A stretch of DNA of 64,000 nt from Corynespora cassiicola (Eukaryota > Ascomycota > Dothideomycetes > Pleosporales > Corynesporascaceae), in the NCBI GenBank assembly GCA_022059125.1, contig JAEUWY010000012.1, forward strand, positions 1,736,001 to 1,800,000. Direction: 5' to 3'. Each line of letters starts with the position of its first letter. The first letter of the stretch is position 1. Made by a program: the position numbers and the translations under genes. Shown here in pieces: positions 10,361-19,783 of the stretch. Under the pieces are notes generated by a model. It made no database searches and was not told the origin of the DNA. It saw nothing but the letters and a program-made list of their open reading frames with translations.

Positions 10361-13221
10361 GATGGCAATGCTGATGCTTGTCAGCGAAGAGAAAAGTGGA
10401 TGGAATTCAAAGAAGCAACTCTCTCGGAGGAGAGCTGTACTGTTATGAATTGTGCGCCTCGCAGCAGCACCGGATCTGGCCTGCTAGCTCCTCCCTGAAC
10501 GCCACCAGGATTCTCGCCTAGCAAAGTCCAATCCCCCCTCATGGAGTGGATCGCCGCGCAGCTTAGTGTAGCGTGGTCAGGGGCACGAACGTCAAAAAAT
10601 TAAGTTCGATAACCGACGTTCCGCCCTGCTAGCGAGTTGAGCTGCTCTTCTCAGCCGCAGGGATCAGCCGCATCAAGCGCTTCACTAGCAGTGATGACGA
10701 CTTCGGGAAATCACACGCGCGGGAGATGCGAACTGCTGGGAAAAAGCAACGGTTGACCGTTTGTGACAAGTCCGATACATCGCATACGACCGAGATTGTT
10801 CTGCATGGGAATCAGATGAAATCTTGGCCACGAAGATGGGATGTTTTCGCGGCGGGGTAGTCAATTAGAGTTTCTGAAGCAACGCTTTAGTTTGTGATCG
10901 AGAGATATCACAATCCACGACAGGGAAGGTCCTCGTGGTCAGTGTGGCAGTAGCTCTGACAGGCTGGCCACACAAGAAGGCCCAGTGTCAAGCCGGCCTT
11001 GTCTCGCCTGAAGCCGCGAGTAAGTTTCCATGTGTGAATGGCGGATGCAGAAAAGACTACCAACTGTTCCGGACCCGCCGAAGCCAGCCTGGCGTCGTCA
11101 CGATCCTCCAATCTTGATACTTCTCGAAACCAAGATTTACTGGTAAGCCAATGTTATTGGTGTTCCTCGGAACTCTAGTCTCCTCCCCTTGTGGTCGCGA
11201 CAAGAAGCTAAGAAGCGTCGGCTTTATTTTCATTGGCCTCGACACGTGGTTGACGGGAAATTGACAGAACGCTATGCAAGCTAATAATACAATTGGGTGC
11301 TAGTCCGCGGGCTTTCTGCATCGCTACCAAATAGCGTAGGCAATCTGGCTTCCCTTTGCCGATTTTTGTGAAAAGAGCGAGGTTCTTCTAGAATGACCAC
11401 AGAAGCTGAAAACTCACATAAAAAACTGTGCAATCAAAGTATCCGTGAGCCTGGACGAGCCGATGAGTCTATTTCCCATCCGAGGGTCTAGAAAATTATG
11501 GGCCAGCTCAAGTCTGGGGCGCGGGCGGAGCCCACAGGGCTATGAGCAAGTGGATCGACGTCGGGCTCCTGGGTGTCCCGGCACCTGAAGTCGATGGCTA
11601 CTGCGCCTGGCCAAATCCAGCTGGCCCAACGGACAGATTTCCTAAAGGCCCCCGCACGGCTTTGCAAGCTCCGGCAGGTGCTCCGTTCTTGTACATGATC
11701 CGGCATGCAGATGTATCAATCTATGAAGCATATCCTGCCTTTTCAAGGGTATTCTTGCAGACTTTGCTCATGGCTCTCGAGGCAGAAAGTGTACCGTGAG
11801 CAGTGCCTCCATGCCAATGCATGTCCTTTGTCTCGTACTGCTTTCGATCGCGTGCATGAAAACATCCAAGACTGCGCCGGCGGTTTGACTCCCGCAAAAA
11901 CCGTAACGTCCTTGCAGATCACGTTAACAACGGTTATGGCGCATTGTAGATCTCGGAGTGTCGAAGGAAGGATCGCGTTCTGCGGGCGTTTCCTTGGGAC
12001 GGACTGCCCGCTTGTTTAGCTCTTGGGTAATTGCAGGAGAATATCCAAATCCTTGGGTACACGTATGATGAGAGGAATGGCGTGTAGTGGAAAGTGCTTC
12101 CCGGAGTCTGGCTTTACTGTTGCCAAATACGCAAAAATGTAGGAGTATCTGCCTCGGGTCAGCTAGTACGTAAATCTGCAACATGTCCCTCGTATTTGAC
12201 ATGACTCTGAAGCTGCATGCTACACCCACCCCTGCTTGTTATCACACAAGCAGATAGGCCCTGAAAATATCGCTCATGAAGAATGGTCTCTCCACCTTTG
12301 CTGAGAACTTTCGTAAGTATCTCGGCCTGGGCATCTTATGTGTGTCTGCTAAATGTCTTGTGTGCTTCATCATGCTGCACGTCAAGAAAGAGTAGAGCCG
12401 TCACCGAACGGCTGTCCTAGGTTCCCTGCGCGTAATCCAGCACCCAGGTACACGTTTATGGACAAAGCCCGGATCAACTGTCGGGCGTTCATCTCGGCGT
12501 AATATCCCGGCATTGTGGCGTTGTGATATATCTACCTAGGTACCTGGATACCGATGGCCGGTGGTCAGGTGCCCGTCGCAACTAGCATACACAAGCACTG
12601 CATGCAACTCGTGTATCACTGTTGCCGAGGAGGTTTGAAGCAAAAAGCGCTTGGTTGGCTCAACTGGTTTGAGGATGCAGATCTATTGATGGAAGACACT
12701 TCACTTTGGAAACTTGTTTATAATCGAAACAGTCGCTGGGATTAATACATGCTACATTGATCCCGCGTTTGAGCGTCAAAGTAAGACTTTTCATAGTTCC
12801 AAAAATTGGGCAATTGAGACTGCCTAGGTACCAACCTTAGGTAGGTATCACCTAACCAGTACCTACCGGTAGGTTTCACGTGATGACGCACGTGAGCGAC
12901 GCCATAGTTCTTCTCCAGCATTGAATATGTCCTGGAAATACAGGCAGATGTTTTCTGTGTGCCTGTGGCTTCGATTTCCGTTCGAGGCCCAACCCAAAAA
13001 GCAAAAAAGGCCCCCCGGGTTTCCCCACTTGGGTTACTCCATGCGGCTTGCTTTGCGAATCCTGCCTGTGCCACCAAGGGACTCAGCCGCACCCGGTGGA
13101 TCCCCCAAACACAACACCACAGGTGTCGACCCCACGACCACAAGCCAAATACATGCAACACTGAGAAATTCAACCCCATGCGTTGCTAAATCGTCCCTGG
13201 ATAGCAGAGCCCGAGCCCAAA
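10361..13221. other. Long intergenic region between divergent genes
   Basis: 2.9 kb between the start of the ankyrin gene (minus) and the start of the 279-residue protein (plus). ORFs here are short and overlap on both strands without family resemblance. Palindromic TACCTAGGTACC-like motifs occur near 12530-12545 and 12823-12833; the E-box cluster near the right end is listed separately. No tRNA or transposon seen. Confidence 0.5.
12823..12894. promoter_or_regulatory. TAGGTA motif cluster with two CACGTG E-boxes
   Basis: CCTAGGTACC, then CTTAGGTAGGTA, then AGTACCTACCGGTAGGT, followed by two CACGTGA-type E-boxes (CACGTG at 12877-12882 and 12889-12894), centres 12 bp apart. E-boxes are bHLH sites in fungi. 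The cluster lies about 330 bp before the ATG at 13222, a plausible upstream control region. Binding is inferred, not shown. Confidence 0.45.
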
Positions 13222-14061
13222 ATGTCATCATCTGAGATCTCCGTACCCCGCTCTCCGCACGCACATCCCTTCCTCCCGTCCTTCAGGATCAACGACCCAC
13301 CAACATTTGCGCCCCTCCCGACGCTATCGTCGCTACAGTACACAAATGAGGCCGACTTTTGCACCATATCCGGCCTGGACCAGGGACCGCAGCGCTACCT
13401 AAGGTTGTTCAAAGCAACCCAGCGCTTCGTCGCGACCACCGCAACAATAGCCCGACTACCGGACGGCTTCCCCGCAGCCGGATCGCTGCTCGTGGACTTC
13501 AGCTCGGGCATCCTGCGCGCGCCGTCGACGTGTTTTTCGCAGATGCTGAACTCGCAGCGGGGCAGCATCTATCACATGCTCGACGACGCGCTGCTCGCCA
13601 TGCTGCTGGAAGAGTGGGAGAAGGGCGAGGAAGAGTTCGCGTCCGGGTCGAATCCTGGGTCGTGGGATGTGCAAACGTTGCCGTTGGTGCGCGAGCTGGG
13701 GAACTGCCTTCAACTGATTCCGGAGTGGGCGTTGCAGGACTGCTCGCCTCTTAATCGACTCAAGGCTGCTGATTCAGAGTTTCTTGCTAATAAGGGGGAG
13801 TGGATGCTGTCGTATTATTTTGCGAGGAGTCGGAGATTCCTCCAGGAAAGTCTGGCTGTGCACAGTGTGCGAAGGCGGGCGAACATGGTTGTGAAAGGAA
13901 GGTTGCCAGTCGAGCTGGTCGAAGAGGTTGTTCGAATTGTGAGTCGAGAAGAGGACGTTCCTGTTGAAAGATTGAGGACTAGAGTGGAGAACCGAACAAT
14001 GTTCAAAGACCCTAACAGGAGGCGCTGGTGTCATTCCATTCATGAGGTTTTCCCCAAATGA
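13222..14061 (+). CDS. Fungal protein of unknown function, 279 aa
   Basis: I chose ATG at 13222 (MSSSEISVPRSPHAH) because the frame upstream lacks an ATG. The protein has a proline-rich N-terminus (about 1-45), a globular middle (SLQYTNEADFCTISGLDQGP, RGSIYHMLDDALLAMLLEEW) and a basic C-terminus that contains LPVELVEEVVRIV, which looks like the first turn of an F-box-like helix but is too weak to call. No signal peptide or membrane helix. GC content and codon use look ordinary and no intron is evident. It converges with the minus-strand gene ending at 14333; the 271-bp spacer carries an AAGAAAG-type purine tract at about 14075-14116. I do not recognise the family. Confidence 0.65.
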   Translation: MSSSEISVPRSPHAHPFLPSFRINDPPTFAPLPTLSSLQYTNEADFCTISGLDQGPQRYLRLFKATQRFVATTATIARLPDGFPAAGSLLVDFSSGILRAPSTCFSQMLNSQRGSIYHMLDDALLAMLLEEWEKGEEEFASGSNPGSWDVQTLPLVRELGNCLQLIPEWALQDCSPLNRLKAADSEFLANKGEWMLSYYFARSRRFLQESLAVHSVRRRANMVVKGRLPVELVEEVVRIVSREEDVPVERLRTRVENRTMFKDPNRRRWCHSIHEVFPK

Positions 14062-14332
14062 AAATACAGGTCGCAAGAAATCGCAAGAAAAGAAAAGAAA
14101 AGAAAGAAAGAAAGATAGCATCACTTGTACAATGGATGCAGAAAACCACAAATTGTATTCTAAATAAGTCATGATATACTGTGCCTCCCTCTATCGAAGC
14201 CATTCGTATGTTCGCAAACGAGAACGAAGCCCCTTTAGCTTTGTTACATGTATCACCCCATCAAACAACCGCCGGTTACCTTTTCACTGTGTAAGCCACT
14301 GATAATCTAAAAATTGTTAGCAGGTCGTGCTG

Positions 14333-17041
14333 TCATGTGGAAGATAGGTATCTCTGCCACATACTTGATGCAATGTCCCCTATAGCCCTCATCATCTGAT
14401 TGTCCGGGATATCAGCTCTGACAAGCTCAAGCCGTCCGTCATTCGTCGCTACGTGAGCCTGGCGGCAAATGTCAGACACAAGACTAGAGACGAAGAGATA
14501 CCTCAGTTCTCGCGATTCCTTTGCTGATACCTCATTCAGTTGCTTCTTGTCATTGGCACTAAGCTTATCTTGCAATTCCTCATTGAGCTCATCAATGATA
14601 TGCAAAAGCTCTGCTTCAGTGGATTTCCCTCGTGTCAAAGTGTGTCTTGTGGACCGTACGTAGCGGGTTGTGACATCTTTGATACCATGAGAGGAGAATG
14701 CAATGCAGTAAGAGAACCTGACCCCCCATTCTACATATCTGTTAGCGATCATCCAAGTAGCATATCTATGGTACTTGCCTTGCGTGTACGTGAGGGGCTT
14801 ATCCCAAAGCTCATCGATAGGGTCTACATGAATCCATCGTTGGCAGTGTTGGGAGAAAACCTCGATCCAAACATGGTCTTCAGCATTCCAAACCCAGCGC
14901 ACCTTGGCTCCCATAGCACGACACAGCATCCCAAAACAGTTGGACCACTCGCCTATGCGGCCATATCGAGTTTCCAGTAGATAGAAAGCATCTTGATAGC
15001 GGGGGAATCGTTCGTACGCAGCGCAGTTTGTGGCAGTACACTGGTACAGCTCAACGATTTTTCCAGTCCTCAACTCTTCATCTGGTGAGGGTGCCGTCAA
15101 TCCAATTCTTACAGTGGGACCGAGACATCGAGAACACGTTGGATTGTTTACCCAATTGAAGAAGTCTCGCTTGAACCAGCGCATCAACGATTGAATCGTG
15201 AAGTCTAGATAACCCCAAGGTATCTTCTTTCCTGTTGCCTCAGCATCAATCTGAGATTTTTCGAATGCTTCATCAGCTTCGTTATAGATTCGTTCGAGAG
15301 GAACGACTCGCAGTGCTTTATCTAATAACGCAGAGTCCTCCCACTTGAGTGGTATTTTCGATAAACATCGCAACATTGTCTTGAATTTCAAAGCGCCTGC
15401 ACCTTGAGGCGTCGAAGGAATAGTGGGTACCCAAGGATGGGAGCCAGATGGTGAAGAGTTGCCCGCTTTTTTTTTCGAGGCATCCAATTCTAGTTTTTCC
15501 ATGCGCTTCCTCTTCATTAAATCTTCGAACGCAGAAATGAGACGTGTTCGCAAGATCAATTCAGAGCTAGGTTCATTTTCCGAGTAAATCTGTAGGCCAT
15601 CCAGGGATTTCTCTAGAGACACCGGCTGCGAAGCATGGGAATTTTGATGGTGATCAAATGGTTCTGGATTTACGTTGCTGGCATAAGAGCTTCGCTTTAG
15701 GGACGGAACAGGAGTTTGTTGAAGCCTATTCTCAATATCACGGTACACCTGATGCCACGGAACGAGGTATGCAATACCAGTATCAAGAGAGCCAGCGATG
15801 ACATGACCGTGTAGTGCACCGGATTCAGGGTCGATGATCCACGAGCCGCAATCCCCTTTTTGGAGAGGCGATTTGAAACGTACCGCTAGCACCTCCTGGT
15901 AGTGTTTCATATGCGGCGGTCGTATGAATGATGGTGTAGTGGAAAGCAGGCCAGAGATGAGACCAGCAGATGCAGTGCATGCAATAACATGAATTTCTCT
16001 GTCTGCATCTTTTCCTTCGCTCTTGACGGCAGAGATAACGTGCTGCATGGCAATTTCAAGATCCTCAAAAGCTTGGTTGCTGGAATCGGCTTGTACCTCA
16101 ATCAGTGCATAATCCAGTTCCGGTTGCTGTCCATGGATGGATGATAGGAATGGCTGGTTCATGGGGCACTTTTGAGCTGACCCCCTATGGGAGATATTGA
16201 TGTCCAGAGCGTCGTCAGCGCTTATCGATCGAGAGTTGTAAGTGACGGGGTCGTTGTTCGAATGCAAATCAGAGCTGAAGTTGACCTTTTCAACTACTAT
16301 AGACGGCGCATCGATAGCTGCAACTTCGTAGTCCTCTTCGTCGCTGTCGGTGAAGTATAATTCCTCGTCTTGGGTAATGCCAGGTTCGGTTTCGGCCTCC
16401 AAGGCATGGGCAGCTGTCATTGTGTATTCTTTGCCACCAATCTGTACAAATCCTCCTACTGTGGCCTTCCTTCTCATATGACGCGTTTGACTGTCATACA
16501 TGGCGATTTGCGCGCCCGGCGTCACATGTTCCGCCTCGCAGAAAACCAACAATGGGCGGGATGTCGAACTCCCATGCTGTTCCGTTGGATTCGTCTGACT
16601 TGATTGTGATGCTAGTTGAACAAGCTTATCGCAATCAGGTGCTCTTGAAAGGTGCTTCAAGGCGATGCCTCTATAGCCTTCCATCAGGCCACTGTCTCTG
16701 ATAGTGTCTCGAATGCGCTTACGTTGATGTAAATTTTCGCAGCAGAAGATAATCGTAGGCTGTGATTCTTCTGGAGAAATACCGACCATATATATGGACC
16801 AGGTGATCCAATTCCCAAGAGGCTCGCTGTAATTATCCAGATACTTCTTGATGTCTCGTCCCAAGATTTGGAAAATGGTTCGAACAGGACCTACGGCCTC
16901 CCAGCAGCTTTGCGGCCCTATTTTGGACAAGAACCTGCCGACAGACTCCCGTGCATTGGGCCAGTGGGTTTTGGTTGTTTGACTCCTTCTCAATGTCTTG
17001 AAAGATGTAGAAGTGTGTCGGATCTTCGCTAGGGTATCCAT
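14333..17041 (-). CDS. Trypsin-fold (Cys nucleophile) / PNG1-type PNGase fusion protein
   Basis: Exons 17041-14779 and 14730-14333 with a 48-nt GC-AG intron (donor GCAAGT); 886 residues spliced. Residues 1-165 are a fungal region of unknown function (PTIIFCCENLHQRKRIRDTI). Residues 190-430 look like a trypsin-fold module: TMTAAH (His212), LDYALIEV (Asp310) and KGDCGSWIID, where the usual nucleophile Ser of GDSG is Cys398. From about 495 to the end lies a complete fungal PNG1-like module: ISAFEDLMKRKR, LLDKALRVVPLERIYNEAD, WFKRDFFNWVNNPTC, a four-Cys zinc site (636, 639, 668, 673), YERFPRY, GRIGEWSNCF, EDHVW (His723), RWIHVD (Asp740), SYCIAFS. The catalytic Cys of the canonical RCGEW is Ile696, so glycanase activity is unlikely; Pezizomycotina PNG1 proteins are known to lack this activity. 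The fused order is read directly from one open frame. Confidence 0.8.
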   Translation of the reverse strand: MDTLAKIRHTSTSFKTLRRSQTTKTHWPNARESVGRFLSKIGPQSCWEAVGPVRTIFQILGRDIKKYLDNYSEPLGNWITWSIYMVGISPEESQPTIIFCCENLHQRKRIRDTIRDSGLMEGYRGIALKHLSRAPDCDKLVQLASQSSQTNPTEQHGSSTSRPLLVFCEAEHVTPGAQIAMYDSQTRHMRRKATVGGFVQIGGKEYTMTAAHALEAETEPGITQDEELYFTDSDEEDYEVAAIDAPSIVVEKVNFSSDLHSNNDPVTYNSRSISADDALDINISHRGSAQKCPMNQPFLSSIHGQQPELDYALIEVQADSSNQAFEDLEIAMQHVISAVKSEGKDADREIHVIACTASAGLISGLLSTTPSFIRPPHMKHYQEVLAVRFKSPLQKGDCGSWIIDPESGALHGHVIAGSLDTGIAYLVPWHQVYRDIENRLQQTPVPSLKRSSYASNVNPEPFDHHQNSHASQPVSLEKSLDGLQIYSENEPSSELILRTRLISAFEDLMKRKRMEKLELDASKKKAGNSSPSGSHPWVPTIPSTPQGAGALKFKTMLRCLSKIPLKWEDSALLDKALRVVPLERIYNEADEAFEKSQIDAEATGKKIPWGYLDFTIQSLMRWFKRDFFNWVNNPTCSRCLGPTVRIGLTAPSPDEELRTGKIVELYQCTATNCAAYERFPRYQDAFYLLETRYGRIGEWSNCFGMLCRAMGAKVRWVWNAEDHVWIEVFSQHCQRWIHVDPIDELWDKPLTYTQGKYHRYATWMIANRYVEWGVRFSYCIAFSSHGIKDVTTRYVRSTRHTLTRGKSTEAELLHIIDELNEELQDKLSANDKKQLNEVSAKESRELRYLFVSSLVSDICRQAHVATNDGRLELVRADIPDNQMMRAIGDIASSMWQRYLSST

Positions 17042-17423
17042 CGCTGACGTGCTACCACCGACAATAGTAGAAAGAGGCTTTCACGGAAAATTGAACATCA
17101 GGCTTGATTTGCATGACAGCACGAGAGTTGATTATTGTTCATGATGCATGATCGCCACCTCCACGTTTACCCCTTTTTCTACACTCGCGGCTGTGTAAGC
17201 TGACCTGGAGGCCGCGCACCTTCGACGCGTAACGAAGCTCAGCTGCGCCTGCCAAGGCAAAAGGCGCGCAGGAACAGACGATCACAGACGCGTATAATAC
17301 TGTATATATGCCAAAATGCTGACCGTCGCCCGTGTATAGTAGTCTGCCTTCTTCCAGGGTGGTAAGCCTGAGCATCGAAGCAGCTTGCCCCACATCCGGC
17401 TTGTGGCTCGAGCTTGGGTCGCG
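17042..17423. promoter_or_regulatory. Divergent promoter, fusion gene / membrane-anchored protein
   Basis: 382 bp separate the two outward-facing ATGs (17041 minus, 17424 plus). A TATA-like word, GTATAATACTGTATATATGCC, lies near 17291-17311. Coexpression of the pair is inference from layout. Confidence 0.4.
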
Positions 17424-18541
17424 ATGTCTGTCTCGTGTCCCCTCATCGAATCTCCGCATCATCACACCAAATCAGTCATTCTTGACCATTTTTGGGGACA
17501 ATCCTCTCAACCAAGGTCTCAAGCCAAATATGTGGAGCACTCCGAGGCTTATTGGCGGTTTTACTCGCAAGAGTGCGAACGCGCGCTGCACGACGGGGGG
17601 AGAAGCTGCCTTGCCAGAACCCACCAAGACCTAATCGACATCGTCGCACTCTTCAAAGAGCATCGATCTCGCGACGAAATATTCAAATCTTTACTCTGCA
17701 GGCTAACCAAGAAGCATGCGAACGAAGAAGAGCTGGTCAATGGCGCGATTGATCTCGCTGCATCTATTTTCTTGATGATCGATTTCTGGAATCCCCGTCT
17801 CGGCTTTTCTGGAAGGCAATTGTTGGCGTGGAGCAATGGAAGCATCAAGGAATGTGTCCACTCGCACTTTTGCGCCCAACCTACCCTCGGACACGAAGGT
17901 GTGAAGCTGCAGCGCATCTTCAACGCGTTGAACTTGGAGCGAATTGCCGGTGTCCAGCTGGTGCCGACGAACAACCTCGCCGACCACCTTCGTCTGGTGG
18001 ATGACGACACGAAGCTTTATTTCTTCCATCATGCATCATTTCTCAGGGCCAATCTTCATAGGTATGTGTGGATCGCTCGCTCGCTGAATATTGCGCTGAC
18101 AATGAGAGTGACATCTTGCCCCCTGGCCTTGCAGAAGAAACCCTCCGTACCCTCGCCCTCCTCTGTCCTCAGTCGGACCGCGCAACCAAGAAATGGCTCC
18201 GCCGACTGTCAAAACCTATCGTTTCGAAATGGCCCTCGGGTCGGCCCGCGTACATCCTCGATCCACACCTCATGCGTTGCGGCCACCTGAAGACCGACGA
18301 TCGGCAAATCGAGAAGTTTCTATACTGGCATGACAGGCTGGCGGTCTTGAAACAGGTGTTTGATGAAGCTACTCCGAACAATATATCACAGTGGTGGCAT
18401 GACAGGCGCAATGGCGTACAGTGGTATACTTTCTGGGTCGCAATCATTGTACTGAGCTTAACGCTCATGTTTGGGCTCATTCAAAGCATCGAAGGTGCTC
18501 TGCAGGTCTATGGGTCATTTCAAAACGGAGCAGGGAAATAG
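17424..18541 (+). CDS. Fungal-specific protein with C-terminal membrane anchor
   Basis: Exons 17424-18061 and 18109-18541, 356 residues. Start MSVSCPLIESPHHH is the first ATG in the frame. The 47-nt intron (donor GTATGT, branch GCTGAC, acceptor GAGAG) joins FFHHASFLRANLHS to DILPPGLAEETLRTLALLCP. The branch to acceptor distance is short, so the acceptor is the least certain point; without splicing the frames do not join. The C-terminal part QWWHDRRNGVQWYTFWVAII with one hydrophobic helix and a short tail (VYGSFQNGAGK) is a pattern I associate with a lineage-specific family widespread in moulds, without known function. There is no signal peptide, so it is probably tail-anchored with the bulk in the cytosol. 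Head to head with the protease-like/PNGase fusion gene. Confidence 0.7.
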
Positions 18542-19783
18542 TTTACACATACAGGGGCGAATGGCACGCTGTAGAAGCGCTATCTAAAACGCGAGGGCAC
18601 ATTACATGTTCGAAGACTGGAAGGGGCTGGGTTCCCCGGCCAATATCCATTCGGATTCTGGGCGAATTCTCAAAAGCTGAGCTTAGACTGCAAACTGGAG
18701 TTTTCGAGAAATCGACACCAGGGCTGGCGTCGATATCTCACTAGATCTTGCTTACTACCTTTGCCAGCTCAGCGGCACGACATCAAAGTTCCAAACTGGC
18801 CTGGCACTTTGCATTAAGTTGAAGGTTTTCTTATAGCAGTATATTGCAGTTACATAAGGCCGATCAGGATTACAGTCATTTTGATCCCCTATATTCGCAC
18901 TTTGTCCCTTCCAGTGAAAAGATAGTCGCTATATACTCAAAATGTCCGAATGCTTGCGTCCCAACAATGGCAATATTGCAGGAACACACGCCTATCTTCA
19001 TTTCAATAATCATAACGGAACCCCTGCATTAGGTCTCTCCAATAACGCATAAGCACTGCAGAGCCTAGTCAACTATAGCGGTATCCAAGCCTTTGCATCC
19101 AAGCTGCAGCGCTCGCGGTTTCTTATTATTTCCTTGATTCACAACATCTACACAGCATCCAACGCTACCAACCTCTCTTCCATTGTTGCAATCTTCTCGG
19201 CATGAATATTGCCCAACCCATTGAATTGCTAAGTAACGTGCCATTGGCTTGACCGTGTCTGGCAGACTAACTCTTAACACCATTTAGCTTCAGCGGTTTC
19301 CCTCCATTCAGATACATTCGATGTGCTAGGCCTTCCAATATCTTGTGACTAGCTCTATAAGGTCTACACTAGGAAAGCAATCGCTCCATTGAGATAGGCG
19401 CATCCCCTGCTGGGCAGACTGATGGCTGTGCCGTCTTACCGGTAGAATTTTTCGCCGCTCCGAGTTCCGTCTTAGGTCTCCCCAACCTGTCAGCCTTGGA
19501 AGAGGGGAAGAAAACAAGTTTGAAAGCCTGGAAGCCTGGAAGCCTGGAAGCATATTCAGCCATCTCCCTTCGCTGCAAACATTGTTTGCTTCTTCAGCAA
19601 ACACAATCGGCGCGACCCTAATATCCAGACTGCCACGCAAACGCGGGTTCCCTGAAGCTTATCGATACGAGGCTGATACCCCGCCGAGGCTTCCCCTCCA
19701 GTAACGGCCCCCCTTGCGACGTCACTGCAGCACATCTGCATTCAATCTCCACTATCCTACAGCAACTCGTCAACCAACCTATC
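18542..19783. other. Intergenic, upstream of phospholipase C
   Basis: No convincing ORF. It holds a short minisatellite at 19523-19551. The last 200 bp before 19784 are CT-rich and should include the phospholipase promoter. Confidence 0.5.
19523..19551. repeat. 8-bp minisatellite GAAGCCTG
   Basis: About three and a half consecutive copies of GAAGCCTG, the first with one extra A. Noncoding. Likely variable in length. Confidence 0.8.

Noticed and set aside
13183..13221. Upstream extension of the 279-residue protein
   Set aside because: The extension begins at a TTG codon and has no ATG; the first ATG is at 13222.
14936..14938. Cys702 in GEWSNCF as the PNGase nucleophile
   Set aside because: Yeast Png1 has GEWSNLF, so that Cys is not catalytic. 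The catalytic Cys precedes GEW, and here that residue is Ile696.
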